NCBI RefSeq assembly: GCF_029395675.1
Contig: NZ_CP115184.1
Span: 3,224,001 to 3,288,000, forward strand
DNA length: 64,000 nucleotides
Reading direction: 5' to 3'
Source of the DNA: Janibacter cremeus
GTDB taxonomy: Bacteria; Actinomycetota; Actinomycetes; Actinomycetales; Dermatophilaceae
The position numbers and the translations under genes are program-made. Below the pieces are notes generated by a model. It made no database searches. It worked only from the letters and a program-made list of their open reading frames with translations, and was not told the origin of the DNA. This document shows positions 1 through 14,086 of this stretch, piece by piece (the stretch's first letter is position 1; each line of letters opens with the position of its first letter).

Positions 1-1313
1 TCAGCCAGCGCCTCGTCCAGGACGACGTCCTCTCCTCGATCCACATCGAGGAGCACGAGGTCGACGCCCGCGACACCAAGCTCGGTCCGGAGGAGATCAC
101 CCGGGACATCCCGAACGTCTCCGACGACGTGCTCGCCGACCTCGACGAGCGCGGCATCATCCGCATCGGCGCCGAGGTCCGCGACGGCGACCTCCTCGTC
201 GGCAAGGTCACCCCGAAGGGGGAGACCGAGCTGACCCCGGAGGAGCGCCTGCTGCGCGCGATCTTCGGCGAGAAGGCGCGCGAGGTCCGCGACACCTCGA
301 TGAAGGTCCCGCACGGCGAGACCGGCACGGTCATCGGCGTCAAGGTCTTCGACAAGGACGAGGGCGACGAGCTGCCCCCGGGCGTCAACCAGCTCGTCCG
401 CGTCTACGTGGCCAACAAGCGCAAGATCACCGACGGTGACAAGCTCGCCGGCCGCCACGGCAACAAGGGCGTCATCTCCAAGATCCTCCCGGTCGAGGAC
501 ATGCCCTTCCTCGAGGACGGCACGCCGGTCGACGTCGTGCTCAACCCGCTCGGTGTCCCCGGCCGCATGAACATCGGCCAGATCCTCGAGCTGCACCTCG
601 GCTGGGCAGCCAGCCGCGGCTGGGAGATCGCGGGCAACCCCGAGTGGGCCGAGATGATCCCGCAGGACGCGCGCCAGGCCCCGCCGAACACCCGCGTCGC
701 CAGCCCGGTCTTCGACGGTGCCGAGGAGGAGGAGATCACCGGTCTCCTCGACTCGACGTTGCCGACCCGCGACGGTGACCGGCTCATCGGTGCCTCCGGC
801 AAGGCCAACCTGTTCGACGGCCGTACCGGTGAGCCCTACGAGGACCCGGTGTCCGTCGGCTACATGTACATCCTCAAGCTGCACCACCTCGTGGACGACA
901 AGATCCACGCGCGCAGCACGGGTCCGTACTCGATGATCACCCAGCAGCCCCTCGGCGGTAAGGCCCAGTTCGGTGGCCAGCGCTTCGGCGAGATGGAGGT
1001 GTGGGCCCTCGAGGCCTACGGCGCCTCCTACGCCCTGCAGGAGCTGCTGACGATCAAGTCCGACGACGTGACCGGTCGCGTCAAGGTCTACGAGGCCATC
1101 GTCAAGGGGGACAACATCCCCGAGCCCGGCATCCCCGAGTCCTTCAAGGTGCTCATCAAGGAGATGCAGTCCCTCTGCCTGAACGTGGAGGTGCTCAACT
1201 CCGAGGGCGGCACCATCGAGATGCGCGACAACGAGGACGACGTCTTCCGCGCCGCCGAAGAGCTCGGCATCGACCTGTCCCGGCGCGAGCCGAGCAGCGT
1301 CGAAGAGGTCTAA
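1..1313 (+). CDS. rpoB: RNA polymerase beta subunit, 3' part (partial)
   Basis: This is the C-terminal portion of the beta subunit of RNA polymerase; the 5' part lies outside the window and the reading frame enters at base 3. About 436 residues are visible, with the conserved beta C-terminal landmarks: [15 protein letters not shown], the [15 protein letters not shown] segment, and [22 protein letters not shown], where the beta C-terminus meets beta-prime. The acidic tail ending SSVEEV is ordinary for actinobacteria. It forms the catalytic core together with rpoC, which begins 140 bases downstream on the same strand. The rifampicin-binding region is not in the window. The identification is certain from the motifs. 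Confidence 0.98.
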   Translation, partial: SQRLVQDDVLSSIHIEEHEVDARDTKLGPEEITRDIPNVSDDVLADLDERGIIRIGAEVRDGDLLVGKVTPKGETELTPEERLLRAIFGEKAREVRDTSMKVPHGETGTVIGVKVFDKDEGDELPPGVNQLVRVYVANKRKITDGDKLAGRHGNKGVISKILPVEDMPFLEDGTPVDVVLNPLGVPGRMNIGQILELHLGWAASRGWEIAGNPEWAEMIPQDARQAPPNTRVASPVFDGAEEEEITGLLDSTLPTRDGDRLIGASGKANLFDGRTGEPYEDPVSVGYMYILKLHHLVDDKIHARSTGPYSMITQQPLGGKAQFGGQRFGEMEVWALEAYGASYALQELLTIKSDDVTGRVKVYEAIVKGDNIPEPGIPESFKVLIKEMQSLCLNVEVLNSEGGTIEMRDNEDDVFRAAEELGIDLSRREPSSVEEV

Positions 1314-1317
1314 ACCT

Positions 1318-1368
1318 CCGGGGGGCTCACGGCCCTGACGGGCCTGCGCCCCCCGGATCCCCTCGAAA
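1318..1368 (+). repeat. Palindromic element in the rpoB-rpoC gap
   Basis: CCGGGGGGC (1318-1326) pairs perfectly with GCCCCCCGG (1348-1356), and an inner hairpin GGCCC-TGAC-GGGCC lies at 1331-1344. No T-run follows, so it looks more like a processing site or attenuator than a simple terminator. A near-identical copy (about 46 of 50 bases by eye) in the opposite orientation lies at 6808-6859, so this is a dispersed element and not merely a local hairpin. Confidence 0.7.
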
Positions 1369-1452
1369 TACCCGTATGGCTGAGTCATCGGACAGCGGGA
1401 ACAGAACTTATCGAGAGCCATCCTCGAGAGAACGAGAGTAAGGAAGCACATA

Positions 1453-5334
<3,882 letters not shown>

Positions 5335-5345
5335 GTCACGCGTCT

Positions 5346-5388
5346 CGAAGGAGGGGCCGGTCACCGTGCAGGTGACCGGCCCCCTTCG
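5346..5388 (+). terminator. rpoC terminator hairpin
   Basis: GGGGCCGGTCACC (5353-5365), a 5-base loop and GGTGACCGGCCCC (5371-5383) form a perfect 13-bp stem, extended by outer arms CGAAG (5346-5350) and CTTCG (5384-5388). It lies 12 bases after the rpoC stop. The stem is almost identical to the hup terminator at 5889-5929. Confidence 0.8.
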
Positions 5389-5498
5389 CGTGCCGTGGTA
5401 CGGGTGTGACGAATGAGGTCACCATGGCGGGTCCTTTGCCCAGGATCGCCGGGAAATCAAGGGAAACACGCCGCCTGCGAAGTCGACGCCGGTACCGC

Positions 5499-5535
5499 GT
5501 TCGTGGTTGATTGGACTCTGTTCGAGACCACGAAC
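5499..5535 (+). promoter_or_regulatory. Inverted repeat in the hup leader
   Basis: GTTCGTGGT (5499-5507) and ACCACGAAC (5527-5535) are a perfect 9-bp inverted repeat separated by 19 bases, ending about 20 bases before the hup start. It could be a protein-binding site over the promoter or a leader hairpin. I could not identify a convincing -35/-10 pair here. Confidence 0.45.
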
Positions 5536-5554
5536 TTCACAGATGGAGAACCAC

Positions 5555-5830
5555 ATGAACAAGTCTGAGCTCGCCAGCGCCGTCGCCGAGAAGGCCGGCG
5601 TGTCCGCGTCCTCGGCCTCCGAGGTCATCACCGCCCTCCAGGCGGTCCTGTCCGAGTCCGTCGCGAAGGGTGAGAAGGTGACGGTTCCCGGCTTCTTCAG
5701 CCTCGAGCGCGTCGAGCGCGCGGAGCGCAAGGGCCGCAACCCGCAGACCGGCGAGGAGATGACGATCCCGGGTGGCTACGCCGCCAAGCTGTCCGCCGGC
5801 AGCGCCCTCAAGTCCGCTGCCAAGGGCTGA
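5555..5830 (+). CDS. hup: DNA-binding protein HU
   Basis: A 91-residue HU-family histone-like protein that binds and bends DNA as a dimer in the nucleoid. The family signature is visible as the helix-rich NKSELASAVAEKAG start, the VPGFFSLERVERAERKGRNPQTGE DNA-binding arm (residues about 45-70), and a closing LSAGSALKSA. It lacks the long lysine/alanine-rich tail of the mycobacterial/streptomycete HupB type and is a plain HU. I chose ATG 5555, after the GGAG site at about 5544, over an in-frame upstream start because it gives the canonical MNKSEL N-terminus. It sits alone between two strong terminators. Confidence 0.95.
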   Translation: MNKSELASAVAEKAGVSASSASEVITALQAVLSESVAKGEKVTVPGFFSLERVERAERKGRNPQTGEEMTIPGGYAAKLSAGSALKSAAKG

Positions 5831-5855
5831 GCACCACCACACCCGAAGGGCGCTG

Positions 5856-5893
5856 CCCTGAGGTGTGAGGGCCTCCGGGCCCGAGCCTCGAAG
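5856..5893 (-). repeat. Dispersed palindromic repeat, copy 1 (inverted)
   Basis: The stretch begins CCCTGAGGTGTGAGG and ends CGAGCCTCGAAG; its reverse complement matches the family core TTCGAGGCTCG ... CACCTCAGGG seen at 58187-58247 and 59921-59960. It runs directly into the terminator hairpin that begins at 5889. Confidence 0.7.
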
Positions 5894-5929
5894 GGGGCCG
5901 GTCACCGCTGCGGTGACCGGCCCCCTTCG
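5889..5929 (+). terminator. hup terminator hairpin
   Basis: CGAAGGGGGCCGGTCACC (5889-5906) pairs perfectly over 18 bp with GGTGACCGGCCCCCTTCG (5912-5929), with a 5-base loop. It is a very strong terminator after hup and nearly a duplicate of the rpoC terminator 540 bases upstream. Confidence 0.85.
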
Positions 5930-5969
5930 TGGTGCGGGCGGAGGCGGTGACGATGAGAGGATTGGGCCC

Positions 5970-6248
5970 ATGCCCGACTCCGACGACCAGCCCATGACGG
6001 TGCGGGCGACCGCGGCGCGGTGGGCCCTGGGCAGCGTCCTCACCGTCGGCGCGGTGGCCCTGCTGCTGAAGCCGGGTGGTCTGAGCAAGCTGCTCGCCCT
6101 CGTCCTCGCCGGTGCCGCCGTGGCGACCTTCGCCCGCCGCTCGCGCACGGACGCGGGGATCATCTCGGTCGTGCTGCTCGCCGTCGCGGCGTTCTTCCTC
6201 GTCGCCTTCTTCAGCGGCAACAGCGAGTGGATCACGGAGCGGTACTGA
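5970..6248 (+). CDS. Small membrane protein of unknown function
   Basis: This 92-residue protein has a short acidic/polar N-terminus (MPDSDDQP) and three hydrophobic stretches: about residues 15-30 (ALGSVLTVGAVALLL), 34-50 (LSKLLALVLAGAAVATFA) and 57-79 (AGIISVVLLAVAAFFLVAFF), so two or three membrane spans. I recognise no family. ATG 5970 is preceded 7 bases upstream by GAGGAT, a possible -10 box, and no Shine-Dalgarno is visible, so it may be made from a leaderless transcript. Its stop overlaps the GNAT start by one base, so the two are probably translationally coupled. Confidence 0.6.
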   Translation: MPDSDDQPMTVRATAARWALGSVLTVGAVALLLKPGGLSKLLALVLAGAAVATFARRSRTDAGIISVVLLAVAAFFLVAFFSGNSEWITERY

Positions 6249-6775
6249 TGCGCGAGGACCTGGTCATCCGCCGGGAGCGCCCGGACGACGCGGCGCCCAC
6301 CCTGCAGCTCCACGACATGGCCTTCGGCGTCCCGGAGGGGCGAAGGGAGTCGCTCGAGTGCGAGCTGGTGCGCGGGTTGCGTGCGGACGGCTCGGTCATC
6401 GACGAGCTGACCTTCGTCGCCGAGCTCGAGGGCGAGGTCGTCGGGCACGTCGTGTGCAGCCGCGCCACCGTCGGCGAGGCACCCTCGGTGGGGCTGGGGC
6501 CCATCGCGGTGCTGCCAGGGCACCAGCAGCAGGGGATCGGGGCCGCTCTGCTCATGTCGGTCGTGGCCAGCGCCGAGCGCCTCGCCGAGCCGGCGATCGT
6601 GCTGCTGGGGGATCCGGCGTACTACGGGTTCTTCGGCTTCGTCCCCGCCTCACGGCGCGGGATCGGCTCGCCGGGACCGTGGGACGACCAGCACTTCCAG
6701 GCGTTGACGTTGCGCGCCTGGCGACCGGAGCTGGCCGGACCCTTCCGGTACGCGCCGGCCTTCGCGCGGTTGTAG
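6248..6775 (+). CDS. GNAT family N-acetyltransferase
   Basis: This 175-residue protein belongs to the GCN5-related N-acetyltransferases, which move an acetyl group from acetyl-CoA to an amine. The acetyl-CoA binding loop is visible as LGPIAVLPGHQQQGIGAAL (residues about 84-102; motif A has Q/R-x-x-G-x-G/A), followed by LLGDPAYYGFFGF, which is typical of the YhbS-like subgroup. The substrate cannot be told from sequence. It overlaps the preceding membrane-protein gene by one base (TGATG), suggesting a two-gene operon. The pair lies between hup and the str operon. Confidence 0.85.
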   Translation: MREDLVIRRERPDDAAPTLQLHDMAFGVPEGRRESLECELVRGLRADGSVIDELTFVAELEGEVVGHVVCSRATVGEAPSVGLGPIAVLPGHQQQGIGAALLMSVVASAERLAEPAIVLLGDPAYYGFFGFVPASRRGIGSPGPWDDQHFQALTLRAWRPELAGPFRYAPAFARL

Positions 6776-6807
6776 GGGCGCCCCGGGCATCCTCGATCGA
6801 GGGTGGG

Positions 6808-6859
6808 TTTCGGGGGATCCCGGGGGCGCATGCCCGCCAGGGCCGTGAGCCCCCGGGGG
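6808..6859 (-). repeat. Palindromic element, inverted copy of 1318-1368
   Basis: CCCGGGGGC (6819-6827) pairs with GCCCCCGGG (6849-6857), with inner stem GCCC-GCCA-GGGC at 6832-6843. The reverse complement of 1318-1368 aligns along the whole element, including the flanking TTTCG and GGGATCC bases, with only about four differences. Confidence 0.7.
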
Positions 6860-6866
6860 TTCGGAT

Positions 6867-6895
6867 TTGTGAGGCTTTCCACGCCCCGGTATCGT
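6867..6895 (+). promoter_or_regulatory. Predicted str operon (rpsL) promoter
   Basis: TTGTGA (6867-6872), a 17-base spacer and TATCGT (6890-6895) form a good SigA-type promoter. The same GGTATCGT word recurs before secY (22983) and glmM (43528), supporting it as a genuine -10 variant in this genome. Confidence 0.6.
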
Positions 6896-7139
6896 TGATC
6901 CGCGTGCGTGGTACGACCGTGTCGTGACGCGCATGAGGACGGCCGAAGATGGTCGGTCTCGAACCTCTCGCCGGGCGTCCGGTCGCGGATCTTCACTGGT
7001 CCGTGGCGGGGAGTGCAGGGGGGAGCACCGTCCATGACACACCCGAGTGCGGGGGTGGGGGGCGGCATCCAAGGAGCGTCGACCGGGTCCTCGACCCGGC
7101 AGGCGCAGACAACATCACCGAACTTACGGAGACAACAGG

Positions 7140-7514
7140 TTGCCTACCATCAACCAGCTGGTGCGCAAGGGCCGGCATGACAAGACGACGAAGAATGCGA
7201 CGCCTGCCCTCAAGGGCTCGCCGCAGCGTCGTGGTGTCTGCACCCGCGTCTACACCACCACCCCGAAGAAGCCGAACTCCGCCCTCCGCAAGGTCGCCCG
7301 CGTGCGGCTCACGAGCGGCATCGAGGTCACGGCCTACATCCCGGGCGTCGGCCACAACCTGCAGGAGCACTCGATCGTGCTCGTGCGTGGTGGTCGTGTG
7401 AAGGACCTCCCCGGTGTCCGTTACAAGATCGTGCGCGGTTCGCTCGACACCCAGGGTGTCAAGGGTCGTCAGCAGGCCCGCAGCCGTTACGGCGCCAAGA
7501 AGGAGAAGAAGTAA
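7140..7514 (+). CDS. rpsL: 30S ribosomal protein S12
   Basis: The 124-residue S12 protein of the decoding centre. The residues where streptomycin resistance arises are wild type: K43 in [13 protein letters not shown] and K88 in [12 protein letters not shown]. The start appears to be TTG at 7140: it gives the canonical [13 protein letters not shown]-terminus and exact family length, and it is preceded by GGAG at 7128-7131 with 8-base spacing. An in-frame upstream start would add about 31 unrelated residues. This is the first gene of the str operon and overlaps rpsG by one base. Confidence 0.95.
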   Translation: MPTINQLVRKGRHDKTTKNATPALKGSPQRRGVCTRVYTTTPKKPNSALRKVARVRLTSGIEVTAYIPGVGHNLQEHSIVLVRGGRVKDLPGVRYKIVRGSLDTQGVKGRQQARSRYGAKKEKK

Positions 7515-7984
7515 TGCCTCGCAAGGGTCCCGCTCCCAAGCGCCCGCTCGTCATCGACCCGGTCTACCAGTCCCCGCTGGTGACCCAGCTGGTCAACAAG
7601 ATCCTCGTCGACGGCAAGAAGTCCATCGCCGAGGCCATCGTCTACGACGCCCTCGAGGGCTGCCGTGAGAAGACCGGCACCGACCCGGTCCAGACGCTCA
7701 AGCGCGCCCTGGACAACGTCAAGCCCTCCCTGGAGGTCAAGTCCCGCCGCGTCGGTGGTGCGACCTACCAGGTCCCGATCGAGGTCAAGCCCGGTCGCGC
7801 CACGACCCTGTCGCTGCGCTGGCTCGTCGGCTACTCGCGTCAGCGTCGTGAGAAGACGATGACCGAGCGCCTCATGAACGAGATCCTCGACGCGAGCAAC
7901 GGCCTCGGTGCCGCGGTGAAGCGTCGCGAGGACACGCACAAGATGGCCGAGTCCAACAAGGCCTTCGCGCACTACCGCTGGTGA
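7514..7984 (+). CDS. rpsG: 30S ribosomal protein S7
   Basis: S7 nucleates assembly of the 30S head and contacts the exit-site tRNA. The protein has 156 residues, the normal length, and starts [18 protein letters not shown]. It contains the conserved [16 protein letters not shown] and [15 protein letters not shown] segments. Its ATG overlaps the rpsL TAA by one base (TAATG), so the two are translationally coupled. It is followed by a hairpin before fusA. In enterobacteria S7 represses the str operon; no equivalent site is evident here. Confidence 0.97.
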   Translation: MPRKGPAPKRPLVIDPVYQSPLVTQLVNKILVDGKKSIAEAIVYDALEGCREKTGTDPVQTLKRALDNVKPSLEVKSRRVGGATYQVPIEVKPGRATTLSLRWLVGYSRQRREKTMTERLMNEILDASNGLGAAVKRREDTHKMAESNKAFAHYRW

Positions 7985-7990
7985 CAGCAG

Positions 7991-8065
7991 GTCGGGGCCG
8001 GCTCCACCGCCGGCCCCGACCCACCCGCCCGATCCGGGCAGGAACGACCCGCCCGACCCGGGCAG
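7991..8065 (+). other. Hairpin and short tandem repeat in the rpsG-fusA gap
   Basis: GTCGGGGCCGGC (7991-8002) and GCCGGCCCCGAC (8009-8020) form a perfect 12-bp stem with a 6-base loop, without a T-run. Then a 19-base unit beginning ACCCGCCCGA occurs twice at a 24-base period (8023-8041 and 8047-8065) with one difference; each unit can form its own CCCG/CGGG hairpin. An attenuator or RNA-processing role is inferred. Confidence 0.55.
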
Positions 8066-8097
8066 ACACGACCGCAACGAGCGAGATGAGATAACGA

Positions 8098-10215
8098 GTG
8101 GCACAGGACGTCCTGACGGACCTGACCAAGGTCCGAAACATCGGCATCATGGCGCACATCGACGCCGGCAAGACGACGACGACTGAGCGCATCCTCTTCT
8201 ACACCGGGGTCAACCACAAGCTCGGTGAGACCCACGACGGTGCCTCCACCACCGACTGGATGGAGCAGGAGAAGGAGCGCGGCATCACGATCACCTCCGC
8301 CGCGGTCACCTCCTTCTGGGACGACACCCAGATCAACATCATCGACACCCCCGGCCACGTCGACTTCACCGTCGAGGTGGAGCGCTCGCTGCGCGTCCTC
8401 GACGGCGCCGTCGCCGTCTTCGACGGCAAGGAGGGCGTCGAGCCCCAGTCCGAGACGGTGTGGCGCCAGGCGGACAAGTACGACGTCCCCCGCATCGCCT
8501 TCGTCAACAAGATGGACAAGCTCGGTGCCGACTTCTACTTCACCGTGCAGACCATCAAGGACCGCCTCGGTGCGGAGCCGCTGGTCATGCAGCTGCCGAT
8601 CGGCGCCGAGAACGACTTCGTCGGTGTCGTCGACCTGATCACGATGAAGGCCCTCGTGTGGCCGGGTGACGCCAAGGGTGACGTGACCCTGGGCGCCTCC
8701 TACGAGACCCAGGACATCCCCGAGGACCTGCAGGCCAAGGCCGAGGAGTACCGCAACCACCTCGTCGAGCGCGTCGCCGAGTCCGACGACGAGCTGATGG
8801 AGAAGTACCTCGGTGGCGAGGACCTCACCATCGAGGAGCTCAAGGCCGGCATCCGCCACCTGACCGTCACCTCGCAGCTCTACCCGATCTTCTGCGGCTC
8901 CGCCTTCAAGAACCGCGGTGTCCAGCCGATCCTCGACGCGGTGCGCGACTACCTGCCGAGCCCGCTCGACGTGCCGGCGATGGAGGGTCACGCCCCGGGC
9001 AACGAGGACGAGGTCGTCCTGCGCAAGCCGAGCACCGAGGAGCCCTTCTCCGCGCTCGCGTTCAAGATCGCGGCGCACCCCTTCTTCGGGACGCTGACCT
9101 TCATCCGCGTCTACTCGGGCAAGATCGTCCCGGGCACGCAGATCGTCAACTCCACCAAGGGCAAGAAGGAGCGCATCGGGAAGCTCTTCCAGATGCACGC
9201 CAACAAGGAGAACCCGGTCGAGGAGGCGATGGCGGGCCACATCTACGCCGTCATCGGTCTGAAGGAGGTCACCACGGGTGACACCCTCAGCGACGCCACC
9301 AACCAGGTCATCCTCGAGTCGATGTCCTTCCCGGAGCCGGTCATCCAGGTGGCCATCGAGCCCAAGACCAAGGGTGACCAGGAGAAGCTGGGCAGCGCGA
9401 TCCAGCGGCTCGTCGCCGAGGACCCGACCTTCCAGGTCTCCCTCGACGAGGAGACCGGTCAGACGATCATCGCCGGCATGGGCGAGCTCCACCTGGACGT
9501 CTTCGTCGACCGGATGAAGCGCGAGTTCAAGGTCGAGGCGAACATCGGCAAGCCGCAGGTCGCCTACCGCGAGACCATCCGCAAGGCGGTCGAGAAGTAC
9601 GACTACACGCACAAGAAGCAGACCGGTGGTTCCGGCCAGTTCGCGAAGGTCCAGATCACCTTCGAGCCGCTGGACACCACGGAGGAGGGCGAGCTCTACG
9701 AGTTCAAGAACTCCGTGACCGGTGGTCGCATCCCGCGTGAGTACATCCCGAGCGTCGACGCCGGTATCCAGGACGCCATGCAGTACGGCATCCTCGCCGG
9801 CTACCCGGTCGTGGGCGTCAAGGCGACGCTGCTCGACGGTCAGTTCCACGACGTCGACTCCTCGGAGATGGCGTTCAAGATCGCGGGCTCCATGGCCTTC
9901 AAGGAGGCCGCTCGCAAGGCCGACCCGGTCCTGATGGAGCCGATGATGCGCGTCGAGGTGCGCACGCCCGAGGACTACATGGGTGACGTCATCGGCGACA
10001 TCAACTCGCGTCGTGGTCACGTCCAGTCCATGGAGGACGTCAGCGGTGCGAAGGTCGTCACCGGCCTCGTCCCCCTGTCGGAGATGTTCGGCTACGTCGG
10101 CGACCTGCGGTCGAAGACGCAGGGCCGGGCGAACTACTCCATGGAGTTCGACTCGTACGCCGAGGTCCCCAAGAGCGTCTCCGAGGAGATCATCAAGAAG
10201 GTTCGTGGTGAGTGA
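8098..10215 (+). CDS. fusA: Elongation factor G
   Basis: A 705-residue translational GTPase that drives ribosome translocation and, with RRF, recycling. GTPase motifs are complete: G1 [15 protein letters not shown] near residue 19, G2 region with GITI, G3 DTPGHVDF, G4 NKMDK and G5 GSAFKN. Domain IV is visible from about residue 490 ([16 protein letters not shown]). GTG at 8098 gives the expected [22 protein letters not shown] start. It is the third gene of the str operon, with tuf 107 bases downstream. One EF-G gene is seen in the window. Confidence 0.98.
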   Translation: MAQDVLTDLTKVRNIGIMAHIDAGKTTTTERILFYTGVNHKLGETHDGASTTDWMEQEKERGITITSAAVTSFWDDTQINIIDTPGHVDFTVEVERSLRVLDGAVAVFDGKEGVEPQSETVWRQADKYDVPRIAFVNKMDKLGADFYFTVQTIKDRLGAEPLVMQLPIGAENDFVGVVDLITMKALVWPGDAKGDVTLGASYETQDIPEDLQAKAEEYRNHLVERVAESDDELMEKYLGGEDLTIEELKAGIRHLTVTSQLYPIFCGSAFKNRGVQPILDAVRDYLPSPLDVPAMEGHAPGNEDEVVLRKPSTEEPFSALAFKIAAHPFFGTLTFIRVYSGKIVPGTQIVNSTKGKKERIGKLFQMHANKENPVEEAMAGHIYAVIGLKEVTTGDTLSDATNQVILESMSFPEPVIQVAIEPKTKGDQEKLGSAIQRLVAEDPTFQVSLDEETGQTIIAGMGELHLDVFVDRMKREFKVEANIGKPQVAYRETIRKAVEKYDYTHKKQTGGSGQFAKVQITFEPLDTTEEGELYEFKNSVTGGRIPREYIPSVDAGIQDAMQYGILAGYPVVGVKATLLDGQFHDVDSSEMAFKIAGSMAFKEAARKADPVLMEPMMRVEVRTPEDYMGDVIGDINSRRGHVQSMEDVSGAKVVTGLVPLSEMFGYVGDLRSKTQGRANYSMEFDSYAEVPKSVSEEIIKKVRGE

Positions 10216-10231
10216 CCGGTAGGATTACCGG
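10216..10231 (+). other. Small hairpin in the fusA-tuf gap
   Basis: CCGGTA (10216-10221), loop GGAT and TACCGG (10226-10231) form a 6-bp hairpin that begins at the last base of the fusA stop codon. It is too weak to call a terminator; a pause or processing site is possible. Confidence 0.3.
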
Positions 10232-10322
10232 CAAGCCCACCCCGATAGCACGACCAATCGCAATCCACGCCACCCTGCCGGGCAAAGGCGTAACCAAGAA
10301 GACGTCCTGAGGAGGACACACA

Positions 10323-11516
<1,194 letters not shown>

Positions 11517-11542
11517 TCCTGGGCTGACCTCGGTCAGCATCA

Positions 11543-11583
11543 CGAAGGGCCCGCCTTCCCCGTCAGGGGAGGCGGGCCCTTCG
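11543..11583 (+). terminator. tuf terminator hairpin
   Basis: CGAAGGGCCCGCCTTCCCC (11543-11561) pairs with GGGGAGGCGGGCCCTTCG (11566-11583) with one bulged base and a 4-base loop. It shares the CGAAGGG/CCCTTCG ends with the rpoC, hup and rplQ terminators. Confidence 0.8.
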
Positions 11584-11668
11584 CCGTGCGCGGAGAACGG
11601 TGGGGGAGTCCCCTTCGCCGTAGGGTGTATCCGAACGCCGCACCCGATCACGGAGGTCTCCGTCGACC

Positions 11669-12778
11669 ATGGCACCTGAGGTCCCCACCCCCGGGACGGG
11701 GGGCGATGTCGCAGTCCGCTCCGAGCTGCCCGAGCGCGCTCCGCTGCGCACGCTGCCGGGGCGGCACTGGGCCTTCGCGGCCAAGCGGGCGCTGAAGGAG
11801 TTCTCCAGCGACGGGTGCACGGACCTCGCGGCCGCCCTGACCTACTTCTCGGTGCTCTCGATCTTCCCGGCGATGCTGGCTCTCGTCTCCATCCTCGGCC
11901 TCGTCGGTGAGCCGGAGGAGACGAAGGAGACCGTCCTGGACGTCATCACCCAGCTCAGCCAGGGCAACGGGGACAAGGCGATCGAGACGATCTCCGGACC
12001 GTTGGACCAGATGGTCAACTCCCCGGCGGCCGGTATCGGACTCGTCGTCGGTCTGGGTGGTGCCCTGTGGACGGCGTCCGGGTACGTCGGCGCCTTCGGT
12101 CGCGCGCTGAACAGGGTGCACGGCGTGGAGGAGGGCCGTGGCTTCATCAAGCTGCGCCCCGCCCAGCTGGGCATCACGGCCGTGCTGCTGCTGCTCGCCG
12201 CAGTCTCCGTGCTGGGCATCGCCGTCAGCGGCGGTCTGGCCCGCGCCATCGGTGAGACGATCGGTCTCGGGGAGGCCGCGGTGACGACGTGGAACCTCGC
12301 GAAGTGGCCGGTCATCCTGCTCATGGCGATCTTCATGATCGGCCTGCTCTACTTCGCGACGCCGAACGTGCAGCGTCCCTTCCGCTGGCTCAGCCCGGGG
12401 GCCGCCCTGGCGATCGTCGTGGCGATCATCGCCTCGATGGGCTTCTTCTTCTACGTCTCGAACTTCGGCTCGTACAACGCCACCTACGGCTCGCTGGCCG
12501 GCGTCATCGTCTTCCTGCTGTGGCTGTGGATCCTCAACAACGTGCTGCTCCTCGGTGCCGAGTTCGACGCCGAGCTCGAGCGCTCCCGCCAGTTGCGTGT
12601 CGGCGAGGCCGTCGAGGGTGGTCTCGTCCTCGAGGTCCGCGACACGACGAAGTCCGACGCCGCCGCCGAGAAGCGCGAGGCGGACCTCGAGCAGGCCCGC
12701 TCGCTGCGCATCCAGGGCCTGCACGACCACGGCAGGTCCGCCGCGGCGCTGGCCGACGAGGACATCCGCCGGGACTGA
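11669..12778 (+). CDS. YihY/BrkB family inner-membrane protein
   Basis: This 369-residue integral membrane protein belongs to the YihY (BrkB, once annotated ribonuclease BN) family, whose biochemical role is not settled. Family marks include [27 protein letters not shown] (about residues 42-66), the [22 protein letters not shown] segment, [13 protein letters not shown], and [33 protein letters not shown] near the end of the membrane part. Five to six spans are visible. The roughly 60-residue C-terminal tail is charged and cytosolic. ATG 11669 follows CGGAGG at about 11651-11656; TAGGGT at 11621 may be its -10. It separates the str and S10 operons. Confidence 0.85.
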   Translation: MAPEVPTPGTGGDVAVRSELPERAPLRTLPGRHWAFAAKRALKEFSSDGCTDLAAALTYFSVLSIFPAMLALVSILGLVGEPEETKETVLDVITQLSQGNGDKAIETISGPLDQMVNSPAAGIGLVVGLGGALWTASGYVGAFGRALNRVHGVEEGRGFIKLRPAQLGITAVLLLLAAVSVLGIAVSGGLARAIGETIGLGEAAVTTWNLAKWPVILLMAIFMIGLLYFATPNVQRPFRWLSPGAALAIVVAIIASMGFFFYVSNFGSYNATYGSLAGVIVFLLWLWILNNVLLLGAEFDAELERSRQLRVGEAVEGGLVLEVRDTTKSDAAAEKREADLEQARSLRIQGLHDHGRSAAALADEDIRRD

Positions 12779-13102
12779 CTCCCTCGATTTGGACTGCGGT
12801 CCCACGCTCTGGCACACTGTTCAGGTTGCTTGTTGAGCGGTGACGCCGTGATCGGATTTGCCCTGGTCATGGAGGTGCCGCCCTCCCGATGACAACGCAT
12901 CGAACCGCGTCCTGCGCGGGGCGACACATCGGACGAGAGCATGATCCGGTTCCACCGGGTCGCTGACCAAGACCGCACGACGTGGCCCCCGGGCTCGTCG
13001 TCGGGCCGCGGAGCGGGTGCGACACACCCGACCGCGTGGGTCGGAGGCCAGGGCGGACCCACACAGACCAGGCAAGACGGCGAGAGAGAGACGGAAGCAC
13101 AG
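12779..13102 (+). other. S10 operon leader region
   Basis: These 324 bases between yihY and rpsJ hold no convincing gene. A candidate promoter lies at 12789-12818, leaving a long untranslated leader of about 275 bases before rpsJ. I could not recognise a described r-protein leader structure in it. Confidence 0.5.
12789..12818 (+). promoter_or_regulatory. Candidate S10 operon promoter
   Basis: TTGGAC (12789-12794), an 18-base spacer and CACACT (12813-12818) match the SigA consensus moderately; the -10 keeps only the A, A and T positions. The location at the far end of the long rpsJ leader supports the call. Confidence 0.4.
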
Positions 13103-13411
13103 ATGGCGGGACAGAAGATCCGCATCCGGTTGAAGTCGTATGACCACGAGGTCATCGACAACTCGGCGCGAAAGATCGTCGACACCGTGACCCGTGCCGG
13201 CGCGACGGTTATCGGCCCCGTGCCGCTGCCGACGGAGAAGAACGTGTTCTGCGTCATCCGGTCGCCGCACAAGTACAAGGACAGCCGCGAGCACTTCGAG
13301 ATGCGCACCCACAAGCGCCTCATCGACATCATCGACCCGACGCCCAAGGCCGTCGACTCGCTGATGCGTCTCGACCTCCCGGCTGACGTCAACATCGAGA
13401 TCAAGCTCTGA
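13103..13411 (+). CDS. rpsJ: 30S ribosomal protein S10
   Basis: The 102-residue S10 protein, first gene of the S10 operon and also the NusE partner in antitermination. The sequence is typical throughout, [19 protein letters not shown] at the start and [13 protein letters not shown] in the middle. ATG 13103 is preceded by the ACGGAAG site at about 13091-13097; longer in-frame upstream starts would add residues unlike any S10. rplC follows after 17 bases. Confidence 0.97.
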   Translation: MAGQKIRIRLKSYDHEVIDNSARKIVDTVTRAGATVIGPVPLPTEKNVFCVIRSPHKYKDSREHFEMRTHKRLIDIIDPTPKAVDSLMRLDLPADVNIEIKL

Positions 13412-13428
13412 TCCGGGAGAGACGAGAC

Positions 13429-14085
13429 ATGACCACCACCATGACCAAGACCGTCAAGGGCGTCCTCGGCGAGAAGCTCGGCATGACGCAGGTCTGGGAC
13501 GAGGAGAACCGCCTCGTCCCCGTGACCGTCGTCCAGGCCGGGCCGTGCGTCGTCACCCAGATCCGCACCACCGAGACCGACGGCTACGAGGCCGTCCAGC
13601 TCGCCTACGGCGCGATCGACCCCCGCAAGGTCAACCAGCCCACCAGCGGCCACTTTGCCAAGGCCGGCGCCACCCCGCGCCGTCACCTCGTCGAGCTGCG
13701 CACGAGCGACGCCTCCGAGTACAGCCTCGGCCAGGAGGTCACCGTCGAGCTGTTCGAGGTCGGCCAGGAGGTCGACGTCACCGGCACGACCAAGGGCAAG
13801 GGCTTCGCGGGCGTCATGAAGCGCCACGGGTTCGCCGGTGTCAGCGCCTCGCACGGTGCCCACCGCAACCACCGCAAGCCGGGCTCGATCGGTGGCTGCG
13901 CCACCCCGGGCCGCGTCTTCAAGGGGATGCGCATGGCCGGCCGCATGGGCGGCGAGCGCCAGACCACCCAGAACCTCACGATCCACGCGGTCGACGCCGA
14001 CAAGGGCCTGCTGCTCGTCAAGGGCGCCGTCCCCGGCCCCCGCGGTGGCATCGTCCTCGTCCGCGCTGCAGCGAAGGGAGCCTGA
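13429..14085 (+). CDS. rplC: 50S ribosomal protein L3
   Basis: A 218-residue L3, an early assembly protein near the peptidyl transferase centre. [14 protein letters not shown] marks the N-terminus, and [35 protein letters not shown] sequence (around residues 125-160) is the family core. ATG 13429 gives a short MTTTMT prefix; the second ATG at 13441 is an equally possible start. The gene is followed one base after its stop by rplD, whose ribosome site lies inside the rplC 3' end. Confidence 0.96.
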   Translation: MTTTMTKTVKGVLGEKLGMTQVWDEENRLVPVTVVQAGPCVVTQIRTTETDGYEAVQLAYGAIDPRKVNQPTSGHFAKAGATPRRHLVELRTSDASEYSLGQEVTVELFEVGQEVDVTGTTKGKGFAGVMKRHGFAGVSASHGAHRNHRKPGSIGGCATPGRVFKGMRMAGRMGGERQTTQNLTIHAVDADKGLLLVKGAVPGPRGGIVLVRAAAKGA

Positions 14086-14086
14086 C

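Larger units (their letters stand above)
6776..7139 (+). other. Intergenic region and rpsL leader
   Basis: These 364 bases hold no convincing gene. From left to right they contain the inverted copy of the palindromic element (6808-6859), the predicted str-operon promoter (6867-6895) and a leader of roughly 240 bases. Near its end the leader has a hairpin, CCGGGTC (7083-7089) and GACCCGG (7093-7099). The rpsL ribosome site GGAG is at 7128-7131. Confidence 0.6.

Noticed and set aside
7972..10020. Long open frame antisense to fusA
   Set aside because: Same artefact; fusA on the plus strand has complete EF-G motifs.
12779..13102. A described r-protein leader or riboswitch before rpsJ
   Set aside because: The leader is long, but I could not match any known structure, so only a plain leader is reported.
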